Assembly (NCBI GenBank): GCA_008933995.1
Contig: WARS01000054.1
Span: forward strand, 3,029,001-3,093,000
DNA from: Datnioides undecimradiatus
Taxonomy: Eukaryota > Chordata > Actinopteri > Lobotiformes > Datnioididae
Direction: 5' to 3'
Length of the DNA stretch: 64,000 bases
Both the position numbers and the translations under genes were made by a program. The notes beneath the pieces are model-generated. The model saw only the letters and a list, made by a program, of their open reading frames with translations. It searched no databases and was not told the DNA's origin. Of the stretch, positions 39,120 through 53,350 are shown one piece after another; the stretch's first letter is position 1, and each line of letters starts with the position of its first letter.

Positions 39120-39330
39120 CGTGTGTGGCTGCAAATTAAGTCCAGTATTCACTCTTCGTTTAGTTCTCTTCTGGTCCCCACCAACTCCTGCTGAAAGATA
39201 CCTGTCTCTTTAGCCGCTGAATGCTCAGCTATATTCACCAGGCTGTTGCTTTGTCTTCGCTGTGTTCCATTGTCTGCTCGCCATCTGGTTTATGTCCTGT
39301 CCATTTCCCTGAAAACTACTGCTGCATGGT
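39120..39330 (+). repeat. 'agctgctaaatgctcca' dispersed repeat
   Basis: 'CCAGTATTCACTCTTCGTTTAGTTCTCTTCTGGTCCCCACCAACTCCTGCTG' then 'TGTCTCTTTAGCCGCTGAATGCTC'. Same order as 10603-10740. A partial relative lies at 35240-35310. Confidence 0.6.
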
Positions 39331-39714
39331 TGATGAGAGAAGTGAGACTGAACCAAAACCATAAACTTGCGAGCTGATGAGCTGATGAGCTGATGAGTTC
39401 TGTAAAACTCAGGGCAGATTCTCAGAAGAAATGTAATTTAACATAATGTTAACATAAAAATATTAACTGGTGCAACTTCAAACTTAATAATGCTTCTATC
39501 TAGTAGCTCCATCTCTAGCTTAGAAATACAGAAAAGCAGAGTGGGCTCAGGGGGAGAAAGCTGTCCGACGGCAGTATGTACCAGTGTCTGCACCAACATA
39601 CTGAGCTCAGATGGTAACAATACAAATGCACTAACCTGTGGTGATTCAGTGTTACTGTGCAAAACATAACAGCAATACATGTCCCTCTCTCTCTCCCTCA
39701 TTCCTCATCACATT

Positions 39715-40110
39715 GCATTTATTCAGCTGGCACTTTTATCCAAAGTGGCTTACAATAAGTGCATTCATACATCTGAATACAACCCATAACTTTCAATAAA
39801 CAGGCAATACATCAACTCAGCAATCAAATATGCTAAACAGCTTCGAGTATTAATCTTTAGAAACAATAAGAGATGGGGAAAGGGTTTTTATGGGTCAGGG
39901 TGCACAGTCTGAACAGATGACTTTTCAGATGGGTTTTTGTTTTCTGCTGTGCCGATATCAAAAGGAAGCTTGTTTCACTATGGTGGAGCCAGCAAATACA
40001 CATGATGCTGTTCAGTAGTTGGAACCTTCTTATCTCACAGGTGTAGCAGGCTGGTTGGGGCTGTATGATTTGATCACGTCCCGGGTGTAGGATGGGTCTG
40101 GGCCTTTCAC
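39715..40110 (-). repeat. L2-tail type dispersed repeat, minus orientation
   Basis: Begins 'CATTTATTCAGCTGGCACTTTTATCCAAAGTGGCTTACAA' (39724 on), the reverse complement of the LINE/SINE tail that occurs throughout fish genomes. It continues into a segment with 'GAAGCTTGTTTCACTATGGTGGAGCCAGCAAA', also typical of dispersed fish repeats. The exact family is not assigned. Confidence 0.6.
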
Positions 40111-41178
40111 AGCATGTCTCACATTTCCATGTCTCCGTTCTATCCCATCCACAGTTCCTCTCAGCACAGTGTTTAACTTCCTGTTTAGACCTTACTGTAA
40201 TTCAACCGACCTCATTCTGTATTTAGCTTTGCATAAAGACGCAGGTTGCATGGTAAACATTAGGTTTTGGTGATGCAGTTTGTTCCCTCAGGAGACGTCT
40301 GACAAGGCTATATTTTGAAACATGTCTGTCAGAATGTTTTCGCAGTGAGACGGCACAGCAGCCATGGCAGACCACCAGTGTTTAGTCAGTGAAGGGGAAA
40401 CTCATTTCTTTTATTTTGATGCAGTGTGTGCTGCTCTCCTCTGCTCCTGCCAGACTGGAAATTTTAGCTACACAAATATCTCTTGCAGGCAGAGCCTCTG
40501 AGGAGAGAGAAGAAATATCTTATTGGTTAATTAAACTTTCCCAGAGCCAAAGGACCTCTGTTAGTATTTAACTACAAACCATTAGAGAGGGACCATGCAT
40601 CTGTGTGACATTCGGCAGTCTGTACACTCACAGCATGGAGCTTCAGACACAGCAATCCTTCATTTGAGTCCGGTGCTTAGAGGAGGATCAGTGAGTCAGT
40701 CTGGTTTTCAATTCAAAATGAAGTCAGTATTAATTAATAATGATTTATCTCAAATCACAGGAAAAGAAGAGCTCAGTGATATTAACTGACGAGGCTCGTG
40801 TTGTTTCATATTCCTTACTGTCCACACATTCCAGGAACAAACCAAATCCAGCACTGATCACTGGTCAGTCCACCTCTCAGTGTTTCTGTAAACTGTTCAC
40901 CTTCTACCTGTCTATGTTGGGTCTTTAGCTTTGGGTTAAAGAGGCAACTGGAGCCATGTACTGATTATTATATGCATATTTCATGGAAGTGCATATGTAT
41001 AAAAAGGTGGGCATGACTGCATGTACACAGTCTGCACTGAGACAGAATGTGAGCCAACATGCAACTGGTGGCAAAAAGATAAATGAGAGGATATTTGATC
41101 AGCGGGTTGAATACAATCAGTGTTTTAGCACCTGCCATATTCCACCTGCCTCCACACCCACAGTGCTGTCTCCTTCAA

Positions 41179-41179
<1 letters not shown>

Positions 41180-41221
<42 letters not shown>
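41180..41221 (+). repeat. (CA)n microsatellite
   Basis: About 21 perfect CA units, 240 bp left of the LTR/ARID1A insertion. Confidence 0.95.
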
Positions 41222-41225
<4 letters not shown>

Positions 41226-41467
41226 TACTCCATTCACTCATGTTAATCCAGTGTAGCGACACTATAATCTTCCTGACCGCCCCACAGTCTTGCTCCTTTG
41301 CACCTGTTTACATCTTAGGTGTATATCACATAATGAATGAATGAAACAGAGACACACTGGGTTAAATGGAGCGAATCATATTCTTCATATTAAAGGTTAG
41401 TATTAGAGCTGTAGGGTTTAGGCTATGACTACATAACAGGGAACTTTACTGTGATCATCAGTCAGTA

Positions 41468-43002
<1,535 letters not shown>

Positions 43003-43008
43003 TCGTAC

Positions 43009-43576
43009 TGTCACACGTCAGAAGGACCCAAACGCAGAGTCAGGAAGTGGAGGCTGTAGTCAACCAAACTGAGAGATTTATTATAACAAGGGATATTCCA
43101 GAACACAGTCCGTTGCTAAGGCACAGAAGATATCAGACAGATCATAAACCAGGGGCAGGCAGAGGTCAAAAATCCCAAAAACTGATATACTTAGTCCGTT
43201 GCAGAGGTACAGAAGACGTCAAGCAAAATCGTGAACCGGGAACAGGCAGAGGTCAACGATCCAGAATCAGGTAAACAAACAATCAAGCGTGATGCGAAGC
43301 TGGCTGGGGCTCAAACAACGATCTGGCAGGGAACAGAAGCACACTGACTTGTATAAGTACCCAGAGTCAATTGGGAAACGGGCAACAGGTGGTGGTTGAA
43401 CAGGGAGACTGATTGCTGATAGGCTGAGACAAGATGCTGGGGGATAGTCCATGGGAGGAGGAAGCCCTCTGGCGGGAAAACTTGGCAAATCCTCATTGGA
43501 GTGAAAGCAGGGGGTGTGAGTAGGAGCAACAGCAGCTGGGAGGGACCACTAGGAGCAGGAGGCTGAATTCATGACA
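43009..43576 (-). repeat. Right LTR, inverted copy
   Basis: Reverse complement of the left LTR with the same length and ends. Its poly(A) signal lies at 43082-43077. It transcribes leftward, so both LTR promoters point into the element. Confidence 0.85.
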
Positions 43577-45499
43577 CAGTATATCTGTAATGCAGACAGT
43601 ATGTGCACTAATACTGATGGAGGAGGGTGTGATGGAGGGATGTCCTTAAGTGGATTAATGCTCCTGAGACGTTATGGATATCCTGTAATGTAATGTACAG
43701 GCTGGATCCAGGAGGTTGACCCACTGAATCTCTTATAAGCCTATGGACAACTCTGTAACACACTTAGTTTAGTACAGTAGGTCACATACTGTGGGTTAGT
43801 ATATAGGAGGTATATTTGGTATAAAAAGTTGACCACTATATTATTACTGTATTGATACTATGTTATGTTTTTCCAGCGTCTTTGATTGAATTAATGCTCT
43901 AATAAATGTAAAATGATGGCCGTGGGTACAGAAAGTAATGGTGGAGTTGTGACTCATATCAGGTTGCGGCTTCTGACTGATACTGAAATTGCTGAAATTC
44001 ATAAAATAAAGAAAATGCTGCATAGCAGAAATGCTGGTGGTATGAATGGTGATGGCAGCCTGTTGGCCTAAAACGTGGTGCAATCTGAAATATTACTGAA
44101 ATATTACAACTACTTCAATTCAGCAGAATAACATTTATTATGAGGGCGATAACTTGATGACTATTGAGTGGATTTCCACAAAACTTGGCACAGATAGCCA
44201 CAGTTCCACTTAATCACCTGTTTCTATAGGTCACATGGAAGGTGCAATTTGTCCCTCACCTGTTATATTGTTTCAGTATACATGTGACCTTTGCATAAGG
44301 ACGGACGAGGCTTGCAAGACTTGCAAATTTATCAGCGGTTTGCGATCATGATGCTGCCACCATGTGTGATTTGTCTGCTTTTGTGAAACAGACCCCAGCT
44401 GATGTTTCCTTTGAATCAATGCTGTGAGCCAAAACAGCCGGGCCCCTCTGTTTTGTAGATTGCAATTGATTTTTATTTCTTTCGTGATTTTTTTGAAAAA
44501 TATTTTAAGACTCCCCTTGAATAACTTATATAATGAGAGCTTCAAAATAGAGGAGGCTGTGAAGCTCGGAACTCGGTACACTGAGGTCTTGCAAGACTGT
44601 CAGTAAACAGCAAAGCTCAGGCTCACTAACCCAGTCTGCACGTGATGCTTCAAGAGACAAGCATAACTTTACCCTTAAACTGAGACATTGCCTCCTGACG
44701 GCAAGATTACCAACCGGTTAACATACTTACATTAGAATAATACAGTCTGCAGTCTGTCCGTCATGAATTGTGAAGTGTGAGATCAGGGCACTCTCCTCTA
44801 CAGCAGCTTGCAATTTAAGCTGATAAACCAGGCTTATTTTTACATAAAACCTGGCCTGATGCAGCTATAAGGAAGTTGGGTAGCGCACTGCAGGGTCAGC
44901 TGATGTCAGTCATTACTGGTAAACATCTGTTCTTGATACTGGCAGTGAGTAATAATGTCTGTGCGTATCAGATGGATTCTTAAGAGTGACCATTACATAT
45001 TTATGGGTAATGGTGGTGTGATGAAGAGTAAAGGTGAAACTGTATCATCATGGTGTAATCCCGCTTTGGTGGCAAAACAAGATGGTCTTACTGGTAATGA
45101 GCATGTTCTGTAAATCCTCAGCAAAGTGTTAATGTTCCCACACATTTAAGCGAGCATGGAGTAGAGAAAAGTCCTGTTTGGCCTGTAGTCCCAGTTCCCA
45201 CACCAACCACTCTCTGCAGTTTATTTGCTGGGCCTGGATCGAGTGGGCAGCTGAGGCCTTTCTGTGTGAGGCCAGCATTTTCTGCCCATCCCTCACTGCA
45301 GTCTTCCCATGGCTAAAAAGAGACAAGATCCCGCAGCCTCAGTCTTCAGTAACGAGGCAGCATACTTCACATGTGGAGCAGAAAGCTACGCACACGAAGG
45401 ATGTAAAAGTCGTGTTAGGAACCAGTTTGAATGACTCCAGTGGAGTATTTGTTATTTGGTCAGCCTTGCTCACTGTCCAGTCTAAAAGCAAGCTTTGTA

Positions 45500-45995
45500 C
45501 ATTAGCTTTGAGCCAAATGCTAATGTCAGCCGGCTAGCATGCACACAACGGCAATGCTAAACTACTAATATTTAACAGGTAAAATGTTAACTGCCACAGC
45601 TTAGTTTAGCACGTTAGCATGCAAACAGTAGCTAGTTAGCTTTCAACAGAAAGTAAAGCTGGGGCTGAAATGGGAACATCATTGGTTTTGCAGGTGTTTG
45701 GTCAAATATTGGACAAATTGCATATTTATGCTTGAGGGACAGTTGAAGCCTCAGGAAAGTTATTGTAGTCCATTCTGAGGGGAACATGAATATACATAGT
45801 AAATTCCATGGTAATACATCCTATGATTATTGAGATATTTCAGTCAAACACAAATCCTCATCCTCATGAAAGCAGAGCAGGATATATTTTGGGGTTCCCC
45901 AGAGAGTTGGGATTTATCATCTGGGGACAATAAATGTCTGCACAAGATTTAATAGCAACCAATATAAAATTTAATTTTAATATTTCAGTTGCTAT
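45500..45995 (+). repeat. 'gctaacatgctaac' dispersed teleost repeat
   Basis: Runs from 'GCCAAATGCTAATGTCAGCCGGCTAGCATGC' through 'CATTGGTTTTGCAGGTGTTTGGTCAAATATTGGAC' and 'CATTCTGAGGGGAACATGAATAT' to 'ATTATTGAGATATTTCAGTC', in the order of a very common fish repeat. The longest copy in this window. Confidence 0.65.
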
Positions 45996-47592
45996 GAAAA
46001 AAGGGATATATCTCTCAGGGTTCAAAATGGGCCCATGGCTAATTTTGGCCCCTCTGGCCCTTTGGGTTCATTGAGCTCTGCAGTAATGTTACCTAGGTGG
46101 TATATAGACACAGAGGTGTAATTTCCATCTGAAGTGATAGCTTACCATTAACCAAAGCCCATGTAGTCAGCTTTGTTCTCATCTGTTGTAAATCACCTTT
46201 AAAATTAGCTCTGATATTAGTTCTGCTGCATTACTATATGTATTATTCCATTTTAACCCAATGTATCTCTGCTTTTGTTTGATTCCTTTCCAGTGACCGA
46301 TCCATTCATTTCTGATTTCTGATTTCATGATGAAAGAGAGGATTTGAAGATAAAAGTTATGACTCTGAAGGTTACCAAAATGTTACGGCGTCCAAGCATA
46401 TCATTACAGAACATGTAGAACCTCCCCAGTCTATTTTCCCTGAACAGTAACATGAAATCAGCCCGACCACATACACACCAGAGAGTAGAGCGTTAAGTTT
46501 TGTCCTGAGCCAGCCGCCTGCTGTTTGGCTTCTTTAAATCTGCAGGGCAGCAGGTCTGTCATTATGTGAGCAGGCTTTGGGTGTGTCTGAGGGGCAGCAA
46601 GCCAGAAACTGGAAACCAGGCCACAGCAGCGGAAACATCTGTCCTCTTGACTTCAGTGTGAGAGCACACCACCCCCTACTGTGTACAACCAGTACTGCTA
46701 CAAACTGCTCATAGAATAGTTCATATTCCATGTTTTTTACTGTACACACAGTGTTGAAATGATTTATACCTCCCATTCAAATGAAATAAATAACTGAAAT
46801 AAGTTCATACATCATACTGCAAAGGACTGTGGGAATTCTTGTTTTGTCATTTTAAAGGGAAAATTTATTTAGAATTATATGCTATTTGTACATATCAGAT
46901 ATGAATAGCAACATAACCAGTGTGCTATCCACTGGTCACTGAGACTTTAAAATAACAAGACATGCAGACAAGACTGGTGCTGGATCCAGCACAGGGATGG
47001 AACTGATTATTATGCGTGTCCTAGCTGAATCAGCAAAAATACTGAAAACAGGGGGGAACTGCTGGCTAAGCTCAACAAAAAGTGTAAAAGTACAAGTTCT
47101 AAGTTCTATCCACAGCACGATGGCTTATTTAGACATTGTGTTGTGGGATAACAAGCCCTGTGGCAACCCTATTATAAAAACATGACAGTTTGCTTGTGGT
47201 ACACACATTGTAATTGTTGGTCATTAAATAGCTCCAAGCTACCTGCTGCTAAAATGAGCCCTTGGTATATTTAATAAATAGTCTTTGTATTGCATTGTAG
47301 ACTATTTTCCACTATTAAAGGAAAACTAGGCTGTATTACAACTTCTGTAGATGGGTTCTTTGGTTCTGTCCATTCTGACAATAGACCAAACAAATCAAGA
47401 AACAGTGTCAGACAATCAGACAGGTTTTAAAAGAGACTGCACACTGGGCAGTCACACATTAGAGTCTAACCATAAACCATAAACACAAGTTACTGTTGAT
47501 ACCTAGTTGATACCTAGGTTAGACCTCTATATGTTGGTATATGAATGTGAGGTTTGTTCTGGTAGTTCTATGCTGGTTGATTGTTAATTAAT

Positions 47593-47593
<1 letters not shown>

Positions 47594-47682
<89 letters not shown>
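47594..47682 (+). repeat. (GATA)n microsatellite
   Basis: About 22 perfect GATA units. On the minus strand it gives a spurious 'SIYLSIYL' frame. Confidence 0.97.
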
Positions 47683-48174
47683 CAGCACACTCTGGTGGTG
47701 AAAATGCTCACTGCTGTCTTTTGTATAGGGTTCATTTGTATAGTACTCACACAATAAACATGCTGTTGTGGTATTATCAGTGGGTGAGTGTTATGTAGGC
47801 TGTGAGCCTTATCCCACTGAAATGCAGAAGTGGCCGTGCTGCACACCAGTGGGTGTCAACACCCCTAAAAGAGTGACTGTGTGCATATTAGCATCCTGAC
47901 ATTGGTGCAAAGCCATGACGCTGCAGTGCCACCTCAGAGCTGCACGAGCAACTGAGGACCTGACAAACCCCAGACTGCAATTACATCCAACAACACTGTA
48001 TTTTCTATTGTAAAGGAACACTATTAAAGTTGGTTGTAAGAGTTTTTATTATTACATTTGATTATCATTATTTTTCAGCTTTGTTCCATTCAGGGCACAA
48101 ACATTCATTGAAGAATAAGAACATGGAGTGCAGGACTGTTTCCACTGCTATACAGTAAGCTTTTACTAGATCTG

Positions 48175-48180
48175 TTTATT
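48175..48180 (-). terminator. Polyadenylation signal, minus-strand olfactomedin gene
   Basis: AATAAA on the minus strand, about 72 nt past the stop codon. A second AATAAA lies at 48050-48045. Either could end the transcript. Confidence 0.5.
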
Positions 48181-48251
48181 TCTTACTGTTATGTTAAATT
48201 AAATGTAAATTTTAATAAATATCAAATTAGACCCATTAGAAGAGTTTGCGT

Positions 48252-50706
48252 TCAGAAGTGGGCTTGGTAAGCCAGTAGATATCCATCATTGTACATATAG
48301 ATCTGCTTATTGCTGGGGTTATAGCTCAGACTGGCCACTCCTTTAGCTACTTTTTCCAGCGGCAGTGCTAGCGTGTTGTCCTCTCTGCCCGTTGCTGTGT
48401 CGAAGGCATAGAACACCTCCTCGCGGTATTCATCCACGTAACGAGTCGCATACAGCACACCACACACCATGAAAGCATTGGTCACCGCCTTCTTGAACAG
48501 CCTCGTCTCCCATGTCTGTGAGACATTGAGCGTCTCAGCCTCAGTGTCCCACACTAGCTGGCTCACCACTAGATTGCCATGGTTACCGACAGTGGCATAG
48601 ATGGCCCATAGACCTGTCTCATCTGCCTCCACATCCACGTCACTGTTGACACGGCATTCATAGTAACAATACGGGAACTTGTTGTTGAAACCCACACCGG
48701 TGCCTGGAAGCGTCACACGTTTCACACTGTTGCGTTTCAAGTCATAGCGGCAGACATCTGCAGAGCGGTAGCAGTGATAGTACAGCGCTTCACCGTACAG
48801 AACAGCACTGGGCCCCTCAATAGTGTCAGTGTGACTGAAGGATGGAGCGATGGTAAAGTCCTTGTGGTTGGTAGAAGCCATGAAGTCCTCATAGTTTTGG
48901 TATACACGCAGAGTGTTGCCCCAGATGTGGCTGTTGAGCAGAGCCTGAACCCAGTAGCTGTTCTTCTCTTCCTCACTGTCCATCTGGGTCTGTTTGCCCC
49001 ACGAGCCAGAGATGTAGGACTTACCGTAGGGACTGACCTTAGTCATGACTGGATCGCTAATGTTGGTGATCAGGCCCTTAAGGCAGTACCTGTGCTGCCC
49101 TGGAAACAGAGAGAGATGGGTCAGGTGAAGTACAGTGCAGAGTGTTGCCCTGTTTTGGGTGGTTAAAAAATGTGTGAGTCAGGGTGAAATATATATGCTA
49201 ATAATAAATATGCTACTGCCACCATGAGAACTGTGCTTTACTGCTTTCTGATGTTTGATCCTAACTGTCTATAGACATAGACAATGTTGTTCCTCATGTA
49301 ATTTTATCTAGAGAAAGTGGAAACTTTGTGTTTTACCCTGAGTCCTGCAAACTAGTCCTCCCTCCAGGCAACATAATGCTGAAAAACTCAGTAAAACTCA
49401 ATAAAAAAAGCAGAAAAGTAACTGTGAAACCTATGCAAAGTCCAAGGCGACTGTATTTCAACCCTTTTTTTCTTTTCCAATCACGTGAGTCTCTTTTGTT
49501 GTTTCATCCTGCAGGTATTGTATTTTTGCAAATACCATCCACTCATCTGCACACACGTGCGCACAAACACACATGCACGCACAAACACAAATGCACGCAC
49601 AAACACAGCAGACCTACCTCTGAAGTCTTTGGGAATTGATTTGCAGGACTCTGCACTGTTCTTCAGGTAGCGCAGCCTCTCTTTGACGGTCTTCATGTTA
49701 ATTGTGTCTGACATTTTCATCCTGTTCACATCTGTACGCAATTTACCCACCTAACACATGCACACACATACATTTATAATTTGTTACAAATGTTGGCTAT
49801 AGCTATGCAACTTCAAAAACCACTTTACTGACTTCACTGCATGTTCTGCTGTACCTCTTTGGAGAGTTTCCGCGTTTCAGCATTGTTTAGCTTGCCGTGG
49901 ATGGAACCTATGTCTGTCTCCAGCTGGCTGAGCTCCTGGCCAAGCAGGCGCAGAGACAAGGCCGTGTACAGACCCTGGTTGTGCAGGTACAGGTGTGGCT
50001 CCAGCCGGGCCGTCACGTTGTCAACCACAGCCTGGATCTGAGGGAGACGTTGGCTGGACAACACCACCTGCAGCGACACACAGACAGAAAGCCCTTGCTG
50101 GTTGCTGATAACTGGATGTGTTTTGAGATTTATAGGTTCATCTTTAAATATTCTGAAATATTGCCAATTTTTTGGGTTATTTACATTCATATGTTGCAAG
50201 TCATTCTAAGAGTAATCATAAGAATCACCAGTGTCCAGTCAAAATGTGACATTAGAATAAATGCTTCTAACCAGCACTGTGAGGCTTATTCTCAGTGTAT
50301 CCATACAATCCACCCAGTCAGAGCTGGAATTGGACTGAAGTGAGACCTGCACTCACCGCTGTAAAATGATTCTGGTCATTTCACTTCTCACCTGTTCCTG
50401 CAGAGCATCCACAGACTCTTCACAGGACTGAACCTGCTGCAGCACCTCCTCGTACTCCACAGCAGGGAAAGACCACAGTTTGGTGTCAACCTCACACACA
50501 CACGTGCCATTCTTTCTCTGGCTTGACAGACGTTGAGCCTGGCTATCGCCCTGCAGTCACACAAAAACACTGATGTTACATACTGAGCGTTTACAAGGAT
50601 AGTAAAGAGACTGCAATGGAACCGAAAAGGGAAGAAAAACAAATCAAGCAATATATCTCACTATATAACTCACTAACGACAGCAACAGCAGGAGCATCAG
50701 CAACAT
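48252..50706 (-). CDS. olfm4: Olfactomedin-4-like secreted glycoprotein, 5 coding exons
   Basis: Reading down the minus strand the coding exons are 50706-50662, 50550-50392, 50067-49855, 49750-49618 and 49099-48252. All have AG/GT borders, and intron phases are 0,0,0,1. They join to 466 codons (465 aa) with no internal stop. A donor 12 nt earlier in exon 1 (after 50674) also keeps frame. Residues 1-15 are a Leu-rich signal peptide. Exon 2 carries the 'GTCVCEVD' Cys motif typical of OLFM4-like N-termini. Exons 2-4 are heptad-rich coiled coil (oligomerisation) with an N-V-T sequon. The olfactomedin domain runs from C189 to the end and lies in a single 848-nt exon, as I recall for mammalian OLFM4. 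By comparison with myocilin (D380, N428, D478, C245-C433), D343, N391 and D455 are the calcium ligands and C189-C396 the disulfide. Expected role: extracellular matrix or innate-immune secreted glycoprotein. Exact orthology to olfm4, as opposed to another fish OLFM4-like paralogue, is not proven. Confidence 0.92.
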
Positions 50707-50795
50707 GTTCACAGCTGAACAAAAGACTGACTGGTGGACTGAAGAGGACAGAAGCTGTTAGTGCTGAAATCACAACCCCTCCTCTTCTCCTTTCT

Positions 50796-50803
50796 CTTAT
50801 AAA
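50796..50803 (-). promoter_or_regulatory. TATA box of the minus-strand olfactomedin gene
   Basis: TTTATAAG on the minus strand, 90 bp before the ATG at 50706. The identical 8-mer stands at a similar distance before the plus-strand paralogue, which supports it as a shared core-promoter element. Confidence 0.6.
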
Positions 50804-51535
50804 CTCAATCACAATGTGGACACGTTTTGCTGACTCGGTTATGTAAACAGTGAGTCACTGCAGAGTTTTGGTACCATTCATCAGGAAGTAAAACTCCCAA
50901 AATTTCAAAGTACATAGTTTCACACCAGTTATGGTCAACTTAGAAATTTCCTATATTTCCTCTTTGCAATATCCTATTTTCTGTGGTCATACTATTTAAA
51001 CATTCTAAGTATCTATTTTATTATATAAGCAGAAGAGTAAAAAAAAAATCATCTGTGCACTGTGTGATGAGCGTGTCAAGATTAAAAGTTACTAAATATG
51101 TATTTAATTATTAAAATACAATGTCAGTCTAATCTACATTCACCAAATAGCAATTGTATTGTGTTAGGAGTTTCCATTACAACATGCCAATAATTAGTAG
51201 GTGGAAACAAATATAGAATATATTATTTAGAATGGGTGCATTTGTTAATTTGTTAACTGTAATCTGGGCTGCAGCTACTCTTGCTTGGCCCTGTTTTACA
51301 AATGTGGCTTAACTGATTAAGTCTATTATATTCTGCTAAAATAATCCTGTTTACTCTGGTGCTTGTTGTCAATAAACCTGCACTTTTGCAGGCTGTCCTT
51401 ATAGACTTTCCAGACTCAGAATTCAATATCATATCTGTATATTCATATTTGTATAAATCAGTTATTCATAGTGTCTGCTAAATTGATACCAGAGGCCTGT
51501 CTCGTGACCAGGATTATTAAGTTTCCTGGACTTTG

Positions 51536-52660
51536 CTGATGTCATGGCTGATATGAGAGAGGAGCAACAGGGGATGGACCCAAGTGCAGCCAACAGAGAC
51601 AGAACTTATGGAGAGCACTGATCTATTTATAAAATAATGTTGAAGTTGAAGTAATGTTTCAGTACCATGAGTCAGGCAAAAGCCAATGCCAGACAGATAT
51701 CTAAAACAGATAACTGAATCCAACAAAAGTCAAAAGTCCAAATAATTTTGCCTAATTTCATGCAGGTAGGTAGAAGTGACAAGGTTCCAAATAACAGCCT
51801 GAGAGCAATGGTGGGAAACAAACAAGCAAGCAATAGAGGATGAACTGGCATTGTCCTAGTGGGCATGGGCTTATGGAGATTGAGGGGTTCATCTGTCTGG
51901 CTTGCAAGGAAGACTGGAAAACAGGTGGAACAGTAGGAATAGTAGTCCCTCCACATAGGTGGAACTGCCCAGTAGGCTGTTGGTGGGACATATATTGAAA
52001 CAAGTAAACTGACAGGAGGTAAGACTGGAATCAAGCAGCAGGAGTGCAAGACCAGAGGCCGGTGATAGTGGAACGTGGCAAGAGGCCAGTATCAGTGCAG
52101 AAGCACTGAAGATGCGTGCCAAGTGGAACCAGGAACATACGATCCAGCTTCTGAAAAACATCCACAGGAAGTTACTGCAATACAGGAATTGAAAATTGCT
52201 GCAGCACAGGAACTGGTTGCTGTTGCAGCACAGGTACTGACGACCACAGCTGTGCAGGAAATGAGAACTTCTGGAGCATTGGCTCAGTGGGTTGCTACAG
52301 TTTGGGGACCAGTAGGCAGCTCAGGTATGCAACAGGGACACCGAAGTAGCAGCATTGGTGGCAGCTCTGTGGCACTGGGCAGCTTAGTCCCTGTGGCACT
52401 AGGCAGCTGAGTCTGCCAGTGACATGATGAGCACATCTTTTTCTGTGGCCATTTTTATGAAGGGCCAGCGCTTCAAAAGGTCTCTGCTGGATGCCAGGGT
52501 GGCTTCTCGCATGTTCCATGGATGGCTCTTGGGGTTCATGGAATGCCAGATCAGAACAGACTGGATCAGTGATCAGTAGGCTCACAAAACACAGCGTACT
52601 CAACTAGGGAGCAGACTGAGATGCACACCAAAGACTAGTATGCTAGTGGCTAGCTGGCTG
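51536..52660 (-). mobile_element. Decayed LTR-retroelement-like block
   Basis: Starts with 'TGTCATGGC', then 'GGATGGACCCAAGTGCAGCC' and 'TTATTTATAAAATAATG', the reverse-complement signature of fish LTR U5/R regions. 52140-52300 holds degenerate ~27-30-bp tandem units built on 'GCAGCACAGGAACTGGTTGC'. Open frames here are repeat shadows. It sits between the two divergent olfactomedin promoters. Confidence 0.4.
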
Positions 52661-53199
52661 GAAACTTGAAGACTGTGGGATAGCGAGCTAGATGTTAGCA
52701 GGTTTAGGAGCTGGAGAACACAGGAAAAGTGGGCTATTTATGTCAGTCATGCATGTCATGACTCTGTATGACATGCCAGCTACAGCACAGGTTTGTTTTC
52801 TTTTTTTCTATTACAGAACCATAGAACATTTTTTTTATATACAATATATTTTTATTGATCAGTGGTGTAGTGACCATCTGACATGCCCCACCAAATCCAG
52901 GTGGATGGTCATATCAGTGGGCCAGTGGGTCATCAAAAAACTGGAAACAAAGGTTTTCATCCACGTTTGTCTTTTACCAGCTAAAATCACAACAAAGTGA
53001 CAAAGTTGTTATTGTTCATTTGTATATCATCCTTCTGATCATATCTGTCTGACTCTTGATTATTCTTTTTATATCTCATATCATATCATATCTAGTTCAG
53101 TGTTTCAAATGTTCACTATTTATTATATCTAGTTTGTGATCTATGTTCTGTGTGCCCATGTGGGCCAGTTGGACACATCTGGTTAGATAATGTTATATA

Positions 53200-53350
53200 T
53201 ATGAGGATCACGAATGTCATTTCAATTTTTTTAATCCATCCAATACTTGTCAAGACATTTCACTTGAAAACAAGTATGTGAACCTCATAGCAGCACTGAA
53301 GGAAAAGCCAGAGGATTAACACAGTCATTGGGATAGGACTGAGACCATTA
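53200..53350 (+). repeat. 'gctaacatgctaac' family, 3' segment
   Basis: 'AATCCATCCAATACTTGTCAAGACATTTCACTTG' then 'GAACCTCATAGCAGCACTGAAGGAAAAGCCAGAGGATTAACACAGTCATTGG' is the distal part of the same family. Confidence 0.55.

Larger units (their letters stand above)
34881..41462. other. Non-coding region
   Basis: Dispersed repeats at 38.2, 39.1 and 39.7 kb, and a G-rich stretch at 37.68-37.81 kb. A short 'CTAACCCTAACCCTACCCTAACC' telomere-like run (about 38471-38493) and a CA repeat at 41.18 kb are also present. No coding exon seen. Confidence 0.65.
43582..48170. other. Intergenic region between the LTR/ARID1A insertion and the first olfactomedin gene
   Basis: Contains the 45.5-kb dispersed repeat (with an outlying related piece near 44.14-44.23 kb) and the GATA array. 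No supported gene. Confidence 0.65.

Noticed and set aside
47568..47846. 'SIYLSIYL' protein
   Set aside because: GATA microsatellite read on the minus strand.
48737..49166. ORFs antisense or out of frame to the olfactomedin exon (79 and 130 codons)
   Set aside because: Shadows of the real coding frame at 48252-49099.
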